From Streptomyces flaveolus (GTDB taxonomy: Bacteria; Actinomycetota; Actinomycetes; Streptomycetales; Streptomycetaceae): 64,000 nucleotides of DNA. Position 1 is the stretch's first letter. Every line of letters starts with the position of its first letter. Below, piece after piece: positions 34,387 to 42,542 of this stretch. A program made the position numbers and the translations under genes. The notes beneath the pieces were generated by a model. The model was not told the origin of the DNA. It did no database searches and saw only the letters and a list, made by a program, of their open reading frames with translations. The stretch covers positions 1 to 64,000 of the forward strand of contig NZ_JNWV01000010.1 of NCBI RefSeq assembly GCF_000716535.1. The letters are read 5' to 3'.

Positions 34387-35361
34387 ATGACGATCACCTC
34401 CCCCCACCTCGGCAGCCCGTCCGTCTGGACCGACGCGCGACTGCTGTACGCACTGGAGGAAGTGGTCGAGAAGGAGCTGAACCGGCACCTGAAGGTCGCC
34501 AAGGACTGGATGCCGCACGAGTACGTGCCGTGGAGCGACGGCCGCAACTTCCCGGGCCTGTTCGAGGACGGGGAGGCCTGGGACAAGGAGCAGTCCCAGG
34601 TGACGGAGATCGGCCGGATCGCCCTCGTGGTGAACCTGCTGACCGAGGACAACCTGCCGAGCTACCACCACGAGATCGCCTCGCTCTTCGGCCGCGACGG
34701 CGCCTGGGGCACCTGGGTGCACCGCTGGACGGCCGAGGAGGGCCGGCACGGCATCGTGATGCGGGACTACCTGCTGACCTCGCGGGCGGTGGACCCGGAC
34801 CAGCTGGAACGTTTCCGTATGTCCCACATGAGCGAGGGCTTCGAGTCCGACAACCGGCACTCGATGCTGCACTCGGTGGCCTACGTCGCCTTCCAGGAGC
34901 TGGCCACGCGGATCTCGCACCGCAACACCGGCCACCAGTCGGGGGACCCGGTCTGCGACCGCATGCTGGCGCGCATCGCGACCGACGAGAACCTGCACAT
35001 GGTCTTCTACCGCAACCTGCTGAAGGCCGCGTTCGAGCTGGCGCCCGACCTGACCATGCAGGCCGTCCGGGACGTCGTCGTGAACTTCCGGATGCCCGGC
35101 CACGGCATCCCCGGCTTCGAGCGGGCCGCCGCGCAGATGGCGATCGGCGAGGTGTACAACCTGCGCATCCACCACGACGACGTGCTGCAGCCGGTGCTGC
35201 GCTTCCTGAAGGTCCTGGAGATCGACGGTCTCGGCCCCGAGGGGCGCCAGGCGCAGGAGGAACTCGGCCTGTTCCTGGGCGGGCTGGACGCGGAGGCCAC
35301 GAAGTTCGACGAGAAGCTGGCCGCGCGGAAGGCCCGGATGGCGGCACGCGCGGCAGGCTGA
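34387..35361 (+). CDS. Acyl-ACP (stearoyl-ACP type) desaturase, ferritin-like di-iron
   Basis: A 324-residue class I di-iron desaturase (FA_desaturase_2). Iron ligands fall in two E...ExxH sets: TEDNLPSYHHEI with WTAEEGRHGIVMRDYL, and VAFQELATRISHRN with IATDENLHMVFYRNLL. It introduces a double bond into acyl chains carried on ACP using ferredoxin electrons, as mycobacterial DesA proteins and plant desaturases do. Length matches the family. The ATG follows GGAG at 5-6 nt. The CCTACG operator array upstream suggests repression by a TetR-type lipid regulator that is not encoded in the window. Two GC hairpins follow. Confidence 0.9.
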   Translation: MTITSPHLGSPSVWTDARLLYALEEVVEKELNRHLKVAKDWMPHEYVPWSDGRNFPGLFEDGEAWDKEQSQVTEIGRIALVVNLLTEDNLPSYHHEIASLFGRDGAWGTWVHRWTAEEGRHGIVMRDYLLTSRAVDPDQLERFRMSHMSEGFESDNRHSMLHSVAYVAFQELATRISHRNTGHQSGDPVCDRMLARIATDENLHMVFYRNLLKAAFELAPDLTMQAVRDVVVNFRMPGHGIPGFERAAAQMAIGEVYNLRIHHDDVLQPVLRFLKVLEIDGLGPEGRQAQEELGLFLGGLDAEATKFDEKLAARKARMAARAAG

Positions 35362-35372
35362 CGCCCCGCGCA

Positions 35373-35424
35373 CGGGCCTCTTCCGAGGCCCGGGCCGGCG
35401 GGCGCCCCCGCGGCCGCGGGGGCG
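35373..35424. terminator. Double hairpin between convergent desaturase and WhiB-like genes
   Basis: CGGGCCTC-TTCC-GAGGCCCG (35373-35392), then the perfect 22-bp palindrome from 35403 to 35424 (CGCCCCCGCGG and its complement) ending exactly at the wbl stop. It likely terminates transcription from both sides. Confidence 0.55.
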
Positions 35425-35670
35425 TCAGCGGGCGGTGCGGCGGAGAGCGAGGCGCTCCTTCTCCGACAGCCCGCCCCAGACACCGAACCGCTCGTCGTTG
35501 GCCAGCGCGTAGTCCAGACAGGCGGGGCGCAGCTCGCACATGGCGCAGATGCGCTTCGCCTCGCGCACCGAGCTGCCCGGCTCGGGGAAGAAGAAGTCCG
35601 GCCCGGTCTGCGCGCACAGCGCCTGCGCCTGCCAGGTGTCGTCGGCCGGGGTGATGGTTTCGTAGTGCAT
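35425..35670 (-). CDS. wblH: WhiB-like iron-sulfur transcription factor
   Basis: An 81-residue Wbl protein. The four cluster-ligating cysteines are C19 (QALCAQTG), C42 and C45 (RICAMC) and C51 (RPACLDYAL). The turn motif is GVWGGLSEKERLALRR, followed by a short basic tail. Wbl proteins bind sigma-A region 4 and sense NO or redox through the [4Fe-4S] cluster. The FFPEPGSSVREAK segment places it nearer WhiB/WhiD than WblE or WblC. The symbol wblH follows remembered S. coelicolor gene order and is tentative. ATG start. A perfect 10-bp inverted repeat stands 35 bp upstream. Confidence 0.85.
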   Translation of the reverse strand: MHYETITPADDTWQAQALCAQTGPDFFFPEPGSSVREAKRICAMCELRPACLDYALANDERFGVWGGLSEKERLALRRTAR

Positions 35671-35704
35671 GGCCAGGAGCCTGCCCCACGGCGAAAAACG
35701 TTCG

Positions 35705-35730
35705 ATCAACGCCGGCGAAACGGCGTTGAT
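35705..35730. promoter_or_regulatory. Perfect 10-bp inverted repeat upstream of the Wbl gene
   Basis: ATCAACGCCG (35705-35714) and CGGCGTTGAT (35721-35730) with a gcgaaa spacer. It could be an operator, or a stable stem-loop in the 5' untranslated RNA. The remaining gap to 35877 holds no recognisable gene. Confidence 0.5.
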
Positions 35731-35877
35731 GGGGGCCTCCGGCCGCCCCGATGATGCTCCCCGCGGCCCGGCGTGCGCACGGCGGCGCGCCAAGCCTTGG
35801 GAAAACCGGGAGAACGCGTGCCGTCACGCTGGGTGAGAGCGGTACGGTCCCGGCGCGTCGCGGTACTCCGGCGGCGA

Positions 35878-35900
35878 TTGTCAGTGGGCGGTGCCAGACT
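35878..35900 (+). promoter_or_regulatory. RecA-NDp/PafBC-type DNA-damage promoter candidate
   Basis: TTGTCAGTG (35878-35886), eight bases, then CAGACT (35895-35900). The actinobacterial LexA-independent damage promoter is TTGTCRGTG-N8-TAnnnT; the 9-mer is exact and only the -10 departs (CA for TA). It lies 41 bp before the VOC gene. Confidence 0.45.
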
Positions 35901-35941
35901 CGGCAGTGCACAGGACGGGACCCCTTGCGAGGAGGGCCGAA

Positions 35942-36730
35942 ATGCTCACCACCCGTTTCGTCAACGGCGCGCCCAACTGGATCGACGTCGGCAGTCCCGA
36001 CATCGACGGCGCCACCTCCTTCTACGGCGCCCTGTTCGGCTGGCGGTTCCAGTCGGCGGGGCCGGACGCCGGCGGATACGGCTTCTTCCAGTTGGAGGGG
36101 AAGACCGTCGCGGGCGGCATGCAGACCGGTCCCGACCAGGGGCCCCCGGCCTGGACGGTGTACTTCCAGAGCGAGGACGCCCAGGCCACCGCCAAGGCCG
36201 CCGAACAGGCCCACGGCAGGGTGCTGTTCCAGCCGACGGACGTGATGGGCCAGGGCCACATGGCGGTCCTCGCCGACCGGGCGGGCGTGCCGTTCGGGAT
36301 CTGGCAGCCGGGCCGGACCAAGGGCGTGGAGCTGGCGGGCGTGCCGGGCTCCCTGTGCTGGGTGGAGCTGTACACGCCGGACATCGCGGCGGCCGCCGCG
36401 TTCTACCGCCGGGTGCTGGGCCTGGAGACCTCCGCGCCGTTCCCGGGCGGGTCGTACACCTGTTTCAACCCGGACGGTGCCGGTGAGGACGCGATGTTCG
36501 GCGGGATGGTGCCGCTGGCCGACGATCCCACCGAGGCGGAGGCGGGGCCGTACTGGCTGCCGTACTTCGAGGTGGCGGACACCGACGCCGTGGTGGAACA
36601 GGCGCAGCGCCTGGGCGGGACGGTGCGGGTGCCCGCGACGACCATGGAGGGCGTGGGCCGCATGGCCAAGCTCGCCGATCCGTACGGGGTCCGCTTCGCG
36701 GTCATCAGGAGCGAGCGGCCACAGGGCTGA
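35942..36730 (+). CDS. Two-domain VOC (glyoxalase/bleomycin-resistance-like) protein
   Basis: A 262-residue protein made of two vicinal-oxygen-chelate halves. The first starts PNWIDVGSPDIDGATSFYGALFGWRF, described here by its opening PNWIDVGSPDI, and ends near FGIWQPG; the second opens CWVELYTPDIAAAAAFYRRV and ends DPYGVRFAVI. Each half has the FYxxLFGW-like beta-alpha-beta core. Such proteins include glyoxalases, dioxygenases and drug-binding proteins; substrate and metal residues cannot be settled here. The ATG has a strong GGAGGG 5 nt upstream. The upstream damage-type promoter element hints at stress induction. Confidence 0.83.
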   Translation: MLTTRFVNGAPNWIDVGSPDIDGATSFYGALFGWRFQSAGPDAGGYGFFQLEGKTVAGGMQTGPDQGPPAWTVYFQSEDAQATAKAAEQAHGRVLFQPTDVMGQGHMAVLADRAGVPFGIWQPGRTKGVELAGVPGSLCWVELYTPDIAAAAAFYRRVLGLETSAPFPGGSYTCFNPDGAGEDAMFGGMVPLADDPTEAEAGPYWLPYFEVADTDAVVEQAQRLGGTVRVPATTMEGVGRMAKLADPYGVRFAVIRSERPQG

Positions 36731-36760
36731 GCCACCGGCGGGCGCCGGGCAGCGCGGGCC

Positions 36761-37837
36761 CTAGGCGGAGGCGCGGCGTATCAGGGTGGTCGGCAGGATC
36801 ACTTCCGACGGCGGTGCCTCCTGGGCGCCTGTCTTCGCGTCCCTCCCCTCCCGGGCGCCGGACAGTCCGCGCAGCAGCAGGCGGGCCATCAGCCGGCCCA
36901 TCTCCTCGATGTCCTGACGGACCGTCGTCAGCGGGGGGTCGGCCTGTTCGGTGACCGGCACCATGTCGTCGAAGCCGACCACGGCCACGTCCTCGGGCAC
37001 GCGCCGGCCGCTCGCGCGCAGCACCCGCAGGGCGCCGAGCGCGGTGAGGTCGTTGGCGGCGAACACGGCGTCGACGTCCGGGCAGCGGTCGAGGAGTTCC
37101 CGCATGGCGCGCTCGCCGCCGGACGGGGTGAAGTCGCTCTCCACGACCAGCCGGGGATCGTGCCCGCCCAGGACGTCGGCCATGACGTCCCGGTAGCCGT
37201 CGAGCCGGTCCACCGCCGAGGTCTGGTCCAGCGCACCGGTGATGTGGGCGACGCGCCGGCGGCCGAGGTCCAGCAGATGCCGTACGGCCGCGCGGGCCCC
37301 GCCCCGGTTGTCGCAGTCGACGTACACCACGCCCGGGTCCGCCGCCCGGGCGTCCTCGCCCCAGTCGGGGCGTCCGCCGAACACGGTGGGCACGCCGGCT
37401 TCGCGGATGAGGCCGGGCAGCGGGTCGTCCAGGTGCAGGGAGAAGACGAGCGCGCCGTCGACATGGCCGCCGGCGAGATAGCGGGCCACGCGCGCGTGGT
37501 CGGCGCGGCCCTCGGTGAGCAGCAGCACGAGCTGGTTGTCGTGCGCGGTCAGCTCCTTGCTGATGCCGCGCAGTTGGAGGGCGAAGAAGGGGTCGGCGAA
37601 GACCCGGGTCTCGGGCTCGGCGATGACGACCGCGACGGCGTCGTGCCGTCGGGTGACGAGGCTGCGCGCCGCCTGGTTGGGGACGTAGCCCAGTTCCTCC
37701 ACGGCCCGCCGGACCCGCTCGGCCAGGGGCTCGCGCACCCCGTCGCCGCCGTTGACCACGCGGGACACGGTGGCCCGGGACACCCCGGCCCGCGCGGCCA
37801 CGGCCTCCAGCGTGGGACGCGACACTGCCTCGGTCAC
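36761..37837 (-). CDS. LacI-family transcriptional regulator
   Basis: A 358-residue LacI/GalR repressor. The N-terminal HTH is PTLEAVAARAGVSRATVSRV, followed by the hinge VPNQAARSLVTRR and a periplasmic-binding-protein-like sugar-sensing core (GVPTVFGGRPDW, DNRGGARAAVRHLLDLGRRR, VFAANDLTALGALRVLRASG, VGFDDMVPVTEQADPPLTT). The start is taken as the GTG at 37837 because GAGGAG lies 7 nt before it; the ATG at 37852, five codons upstream, has no clear ribosome-binding site. No sugar operon is adjacent, so its target is probably elsewhere. It converges with the VOC gene. Confidence 0.87.
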   Translation of the reverse strand: MTEAVSRPTLEAVAARAGVSRATVSRVVNGGDGVREPLAERVRRAVEELGYVPNQAARSLVTRRHDAVAVVIAEPETRVFADPFFALQLRGISKELTAHDNQLVLLLTEGRADHARVARYLAGGHVDGALVFSLHLDDPLPGLIREAGVPTVFGGRPDWGEDARAADPGVVYVDCDNRGGARAAVRHLLDLGRRRVAHITGALDQTSAVDRLDGYRDVMADVLGGHDPRLVVESDFTPSGGERAMRELLDRCPDVDAVFAANDLTALGALRVLRASGRRVPEDVAVVGFDDMVPVTEQADPPLTTVRQDIEEMGRLMARLLLRGLSGAREGRDAKTGAQEAPPSEVILPTTLIRRASA

Positions 37838-37926
37838 TTCGGGACTCCTCATCGGCGGCTGCCGATCAGGATAGCCGCGGGACGCGGGCCCGGCCGGTGC
37901 CGAACAGGACGCGGAACCGGGCGGCC

Positions 37927-38946
37927 TCAGGGCGACGGTTCGCGGCGGGCGCGGCTCGGCTGGACCCGTTTCGGTTCGCCGGGCATCTTCGGGTACTCCG
38001 GCGGGTACGGCAGGTCACCGAGGCCGTGGTCGTGTTCGTCCTGGCGGGCCAGTTCCAGCAGCGCGTCCAGGGAGTAGGCGTGGTCGTCCATGTCGGCGTG
38101 CACGTCACCGAGTTCGGCGAACCGGGCCGGCATGGTGGCGAGGTCGAAGTCACGGGGCTCGGCGACACCGACCTCCTCCCAGCGCAGCGGCGCGGAGACG
38201 GGGGCGTGCGGGCGGGGGCGTACCGAATAGGCGGAGGCGATGGTGCGGTCCCTCGCCGTCTGGTTGTAGTCGACGAAGATGCGGCTCCCGCGCTCCTCCT
38301 TCCACCACTTGATGGTCACCCGGTCCGGCATCCGGCGTTCCATCTCCCGGCCGACCGCGATCGCCGCGCGGCGCACCTGGGTGAAGGTCCAGCGCGGTTC
38401 GATGGGGACGAAGACGTGCAGTCCCCGGCCGCCCGAGGTCTTCGGCCAGCCGCGCAGCCCGCCGAACTCCTCCAGCACGGCCCGCAGTTCCTGGGCGGCG
38501 CGAGCCGCGTCGGCGTAGTCGGTGCCGGGCTGCGGGTCGAGGTCGATGCGGAGTTCGTCGGGGTGGTCGACGTCGGTGGCGCGGACCGGCCAGGGGTGGA
38601 AGGTGAGGGTGCCGTACTGGGCGGCCCACACCACGGCGGCCTCCTCGGTCGGGCACATCTCGTCGGCGGTGCGCCCGCTGGGGAAGGTGATGTGGGCGGT
38701 CGGGATCCAGCCGGGCATGCCCTTCGGGGCCCGCTTCTGGTAGAACCACTCGCCGCCGACGCCGTCCGGGTAGCGCTCCAGGGTGGTGGGGCGGTTGCGC
38801 AGGGCGCGCAGGATGCCGGGGCCGACGGCGGCGTAGTACCGGGCGAGGTCCAGCTTGGTGAAGCCCCGCTCCGGGAAGAACACCTTGTCCGGGCTGGACA
38901 GCCGTACGGTCCGGCCGCCCACCTCCAGTTCCACCGCATCACCCAT
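37927..38946 (-). CDS. LigD-type polymerase/primase (NHEJ polymerase domain protein)
   Basis: A 339-residue archaeo-eukaryotic primase-like protein equal to the polymerase domain of LigD, which adds ribonucleotides at breaks in non-homologous end joining. Visible motifs are LSSPDKVFFPERGFTKLDLARYY at the start (opening LSSPDKVFFPE), the catalytic DxD in LRIDLDPQPG, TSGGRGLHVFVPIEP, and KWWKEERGSRIFVDYNQTAR. It is a stand-alone protein rather than a LigD fusion. The start ATG at 38946 is 6 nt from a minus-strand TACCGT, so probably leaderless. It is divergent from an ATP-dependent ligase with shared repeated 10-mers between them. No ku gene is in the window. Confidence 0.9.
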   Translation of the reverse strand: MGDAVELEVGGRTVRLSSPDKVFFPERGFTKLDLARYYAAVGPGILRALRNRPTTLERYPDGVGGEWFYQKRAPKGMPGWIPTAHITFPSGRTADEMCPTEEAAVVWAAQYGTLTFHPWPVRATDVDHPDELRIDLDPQPGTDYADAARAAQELRAVLEEFGGLRGWPKTSGGRGLHVFVPIEPRWTFTQVRRAAIAVGREMERRMPDRVTIKWWKEERGSRIFVDYNQTARDRTIASAYSVRPRPHAPVSAPLRWEEVGVAEPRDFDLATMPARFAELGDVHADMDDHAYSLDALLELARQDEHDHGLGDLPYPPEYPKMPGEPKRVQPSRARREPSP

Positions 38947-38973
38947 GCGGCCACGGTAGGCGCACCCCGCACA

Positions 38974-39028
38974 GCTCGCATACCGGGCAAAGCCGTACGT
39001 ATACGAGCGTAAACGGATGTATGCGAGC
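38974..39028. repeat. Three copies of a 10-mer in the ligD-polymerase/ligase divergent promoter region
   Basis: GCTCGCATAC at 38974-38983, and its reverse complement as GTATACGAGC at 38999-39008 (one mismatch) and GTATGCGAGC at 39019-39028 (exact). The two direct copies are 20 bp apart, two helical turns. They occupy most of the 94-bp divergent gap, as expected of a shared operator. Confidence 0.6.
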
Positions 39029-39040
39029 AGAATCGGAGTC

Positions 39041-40117
39041 ATGGATCTGCCCGTCATGCCGCCCGTGAAGCCGATGCTCGCCAAGTCGGTGGCGAAGATC
39101 CCGCCGGGGATGCACTACGAGGCGAAGTGGGACGGCTTCCGGTCGATCGTGTTCCGGGACGGGGCCGAGGTCGAGCTGGGCAGCCGTACCGGAAAGCCGC
39201 TGACCAGGTACTTCCCCGAGTTGGTCGACGCGCTGAAGGAGCGGCTGCCCGAGCGGTGCGTGCTGGACGGGGAGATCGTCATCGCGCGGGGCGGCCGGCT
39301 GGACTTCGACGCGCTGACCGAACGGATCCACCCGGCGGCCTCCCGGGTGCGGATGCTGGCGGAGAAGACCCCGGCCTCCTTCGTCGCCTTCGACCTGCTG
39401 GCCCTGGACGACCACGCCCTGCTCGACGTGCCCCTCACCGACCGCCGCGCCCTGCTGGACCGGGCCCTGGCCGGGGCGACCCCGCCGGTGCACGTGGCGC
39501 CGTCGACGACCGACATCGAGGTGGCCCGGCGGTGGTTCGAGCAGTTCGAGGGCGCCGGCCTCGACGGGGTCGTCGCCAAGCCGCTCACCCTGCACTACCT
39601 CCAGGACGAGCGGGCCATGTTCAAGATCAAGCACGAGCGCACGGCGGACGTCGTCGTCGCCGGGTACCGCTTCCACAAGAGCGGCCCGGTGGTGGGCTCA
39701 CTGCTGCTGGGGCTGTACGACGAGCAGGGACGGCTCCAGCACGTGGGCGTGTCGGCCGCGTTCTCCATGAAGAAGCGGGCGGAACTGGTCGAGGAGCTGG
39801 AGCCGCTGCGCATGGACGACGTGTCCGGGCACCCGTGGGCCGCCTGGACGGACGAGACCGCGCACGAGACGGCCCGCCTGCCGGGTGCGCCGAGCCGCTG
39901 GTCGGGCAAGAAGGACCTGTCCTGGGTGCCGCTGCAGCCGGAGCGGGTGGCCGAGGTGGCGTACGACCACATGGAGAACGGACAGCGGTTCCGGCACACG
40001 GCCCGCTTCCGCCGCTGGCGCCCGGACCGTACACCCGAGAGCTGTACGTACGCCCAGTTGGAGGAGCCGGTGCGGTACGACCTCGCGGAGATCCTCGGCG
40101 AGAAGGACAGCGGCTGA
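39041..40117 (+). CDS. ATP-dependent DNA ligase (LigC/LigD-ligase type)
   Basis: A 358-residue ligase. The adenylated lysine is K29 in HYEAKWDGFRSIVF (KxDG). Later motifs are ELGSRTGKPLTRYFPEL, VLDGEIVIARGGRLDF, SFVAFDLLALDD, GLDGVVAKPLTLHYLQ, MFKIKHERTADVVVAGYR, and a C-terminal OB-fold. It seals nicks with ATP and would act with the divergent polymerase protein and Ku in end joining. The ATG at 39041 was chosen over the one at 39017 because it follows GGAG closely and starts the conserved region (MDLPVMPPVKPMLA). Its 3' end is followed by a hexanucleotide repeat before the convergent alcohol dehydrogenase. Confidence 0.91.
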   Translation: MDLPVMPPVKPMLAKSVAKIPPGMHYEAKWDGFRSIVFRDGAEVELGSRTGKPLTRYFPELVDALKERLPERCVLDGEIVIARGGRLDFDALTERIHPAASRVRMLAEKTPASFVAFDLLALDDHALLDVPLTDRRALLDRALAGATPPVHVAPSTTDIEVARRWFEQFEGAGLDGVVAKPLTLHYLQDERAMFKIKHERTADVVVAGYRFHKSGPVVGSLLLGLYDEQGRLQHVGVSAAFSMKKRAELVEELEPLRMDDVSGHPWAAWTDETAHETARLPGAPSRWSGKKDLSWVPLQPERVAEVAYDHMENGQRFRHTARFRRWRPDRTPESCTYAQLEEPVRYDLAEILGEKDSG

Positions 40118-40151
40118 GCGGGGCGGCGCACGAGCACCGGCGCCGGGCTCA

Positions 40152-40205
40152 AGCCACGGCCACAGCCACAGCCACAACCACAGCTACGGCTACGGCTACG
40201 GCTGC
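40152..40205. repeat. Nine tandem hexanucleotides (RGCYAC microsatellite)
   Basis: Units AGCCAC, GGCCAC, AGCCAC, AGCCAC, AACCAC, AGCTAC, GGCTAC, GGCTAC, GGCTGC run without interruption. The right end codes the last residues and the stop of the alcohol dehydrogenase on the minus strand, where the array then supplies further in-phase TAG codons. Confidence 0.8.
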
Positions 40206-41386
40206 ATGAGGATCTTCACCGCGCCGTCCTGCTTGCGCTGGAACATCTCGTACGCGTGCGGCGCCTCCGCCAGCGGCAGCCGGTGCGTGGCGAAGTCTTC
40301 GACGCCGAGCGGGTCCTCGTCCGTCAGGTAGGGCAGGATCCGGTCCGTCCAGCGGCGGACGTTGGCCTGGCCCATGCGGAGCTGGATCTGCTTGTCGAAG
40401 AGGGTCAGCATCGGCATCGGGTCGGCCATGCCGCCGTAGACACCGCTGAGCGAGATCGTGCCGCCCCGGCGGACCAGGTCGATCGCCATGTGGAGCGCGC
40501 CCAGCCGGTCGATGCTGAATCGTTCGGCGAGCGGGGCGCTGAGCTTGCGGGGCATGAGCGCGGTGGCCTGCTGGGCGAGCTTGGCGGCGGCGCTGCCGTG
40601 GGCCTCGGTGCCGACGGCGTCGATCACGGCGTCCGGGCCCCGGCCGCCGGTCTCGTCCTGGATCGCGTGGACCAGCGACTTCTCGTTGTCGAAAGCGCGG
40701 AGGTCGTACGTCTCCACCCCGCGCCGCTGCGCCCGGGCGAGCCGCTCGGGCACCAGATCCACGCCGAAGACCCGCTCCGCGCCGCGGACCTTGGCGATCC
40801 GGCAGGCCATGTCGCCGATCGGGCCGAGGCCGAGGACCGCGAGGGTGCCGCCGGGCGGGACGGCCGCGTACTCGACGGCCTGCCAGGCGGTCGGCAGCAC
40901 GTCGGAGAGGTAGACGAACCGGTCGTCCGGCGGGCCCTCCGGCACCTTGATCGGGCCGAACTGCGCCTGCGGGACGCGCAGGTACTCGGCCTGGCCGCCG
41001 GGGACGGCGCCGTACAGGCGGCTGTAGCCGAAAATGGCGGCGCCCATGCCCTCGCCGGTGACCTGCGTGGTCTCGCACTGGGTCGGCAGCCCGGTGTCAC
41101 ACATGAAGCAGTGGCCGCAGGCGATCTGGAACGGCACCACGACCCGGTCGCCGGGCCGTAGGTCCGGCACCTCGGAGCCGACCTCCTCCACGATGCCCAT
41201 GGGTTCGTGGCCGAGGATGTCGCCCGGGGCCATGAACGGGGTGAGCACTTCATACAGGTGCAGGTCGGAGCCGCACAGTCCGGTGGACGTGACGCGGATG
41301 ACGGCGTCCGTGGGCTCCTCGATCCTCGGGTCGGGCGCGTCCTCGACCCGGACGTCCCGCTTGCCGTGCCAGATGACTGCCTTCAT
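40196..41386 (-). CDS. Zinc-dependent alcohol dehydrogenase (MDR family)
   Basis: A 396-residue medium-chain dehydrogenase. The catalytic zinc ligands are in TGLCGSDLHLY and ILGHEPMGIVEEVG, the structural zinc cysteines in ACGHCFMCDTGLPTQC, and the NAD motif is LAVLGLGPIGDMACRIAKV. The insertion and length match the formaldehyde-dehydrogenase-like/glutathione-independent group seen in actinobacteria. The substrate is unknown. ATG start with GGGAG upstream. It is single, convergent with the ligase gene, and its stop lies inside the hexanucleotide array. It is divergent from the DUF3048 lipoprotein gene. Confidence 0.88.
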   Translation of the reverse strand: MKAVIWHGKRDVRVEDAPDPRIEEPTDAVIRVTSTGLCGSDLHLYEVLTPFMAPGDILGHEPMGIVEEVGSEVPDLRPGDRVVVPFQIACGHCFMCDTGLPTQCETTQVTGEGMGAAIFGYSRLYGAVPGGQAEYLRVPQAQFGPIKVPEGPPDDRFVYLSDVLPTAWQAVEYAAVPPGGTLAVLGLGPIGDMACRIAKVRGAERVFGVDLVPERLARAQRRGVETYDLRAFDNEKSLVHAIQDETGGRGPDAVIDAVGTEAHGSAAAKLAQQATALMPRKLSAPLAERFSIDRLGALHMAIDLVRRGGTISLSGVYGGMADPMPMLTLFDKQIQLRMGQANVRRWTDRILPYLTDEDPLGVEDFATHRLPLAEAPHAYEMFQRKQDGAVKILMQP

Positions 41387-41555
41387 GGGGTGGTGCTCCC
41401 TTGGTCGCGTACGGCTGCCGGTCGCGTACGGCTGCATCCCGTGTGTGCGATGGCACCCGGGTACCCCCCGCCCGCTGCCGTCGAACCCGAAGCGACCAGG
41501 TATGGCCGGTGATGACCGGATGAGCGCACAATCGGACCACACGAACGGGGTGGCG

Positions 41556-42542
41556 ATGCTGGGAATGAGACGCGGGGCGCGCACGCGGCGCGCCGCAGTG
41601 ACGGCGACACTGCTGGCCGGCGCGCTGATGGCCGCCCTCACGACGGGCTGCACCGGTCACGGCCGGGGCGCCGACGACCGCGCCCCGCGACACTCCCCGA
41701 CACCCGCGCCGAGCCGTTCGGCCGTGGTCGGCTCACCGCTCGCAGTGAAGATCGACAATGTCCGCGCGGCCCGCCCGCAGACCGGGCTCGGCGCGGCGGA
41801 CGTCGTGTACGTGGAGCAGGTGGAGGGCGGCCTGAGCCGGCTGTTGGCGGTGTACGCGACACGGCTGCCGGAGACCGTCGGACCGGTGCGCAGCGTCCGC
41901 GAGTCCGACCTGGAGCTGCTGCGCCAGTTCACCGTGCCGACCCTCGCCTACTCGGGTGCCCAGCGCGCGCTGCTGCCGCTGATCGACCGGGCGCCGCTGC
42001 GCGCGCGGTCACCCGAGGACGCCCCCGGCGCCTACTCCCGGGGCACCGACCGAGCTGCACCGCACAACCTCTACCTGCGCCCCGCCGCGCTGCTGCCGGC
42101 CGTCCCCGGCGAATCGGCGCTGACCACGGGTTTCCGCTACGGCCCCGCCCCCTCCGGCGGCACCCCCGTCTCCGAGCGGACCGTGCGCTACCCGGCCGCG
42201 CGCCTCACCTTCACCTGGTCCGCCGAGCGCGGCGGCTGGCTGGTCTCGATGGACGGCACGCCCACGACAACGACCGACAGCGGCCGGCCGGCACCGCCGA
42301 CGGTGGTCGTGCAGCACGTGAAGGTGCGCACCTCGCGCTACCACGACGTGCTCGGCAATCCCACGCCGTACACCGAGACGACCGGCTCCGGGCGGGCGGA
42401 GGTGCTGCGGGACGGCCGGTCCTTCGACGGCTCCTGGTCGCGGCCGGCGGCGACGGACGGTACGGCGTTCACGACGGCGGACGGTGACGAGCTGGACTTC
42501 GCGACGGGGCAGGTGTGGGTGGTGTTCGTCCCTGCACCGTGA
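41556..42542 (+). CDS. DUF3048 (YerB-like) exported protein, likely lipoprotein
   Basis: A 328-residue exported protein. The N terminus is basic (RRGARTRRAA) with a hydrophobic stretch and a cysteine in AALTTGCTGHG, a weak lipobox. The mature part has the DUF3048 motifs LAVKIDNVRAARPQTGL, DVVYVEQVEGGLSRLLAVYA, VGPVRSVRESD and later SWSRPAATDGTAF and GQVWVVFVP. Bacillus YerB is the reference homologue; function is unknown, possibly wall-related. Start options are ATG 41520, 41556 and 41571; 41556 has GGGGTGG before it and was chosen. It is followed by duplicated terminator hairpins and then convergent pcaV. Confidence 0.8.
   Translation: MLGMRRGARTRRAAVTATLLAGALMAALTTGCTGHGRGADDRAPRHSPTPAPSRSAVVGSPLAVKIDNVRAARPQTGLGAADVVYVEQVEGGLSRLLAVYATRLPETVGPVRSVRESDLELLRQFTVPTLAYSGAQRALLPLIDRAPLRARSPEDAPGAYSRGTDRAAPHNLYLRPAALLPAVPGESALTTGFRYGPAPSGGTPVSERTVRYPAARLTFTWSAERGGWLVSMDGTPTTTTDSGRPAPPTVVVQHVKVRTSRYHDVLGNPTPYTETTGSGRAEVLRDGRSFDGSWSRPAATDGTAFTTADGDELDFATGQVWVVFVPAP

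Noticed and set aside
35403..35424. 22-bp palindrome as an operator
   Set aside because: It sits in a convergent gap directly after a gene end, beside another hairpin, so a terminator is the simpler reading.
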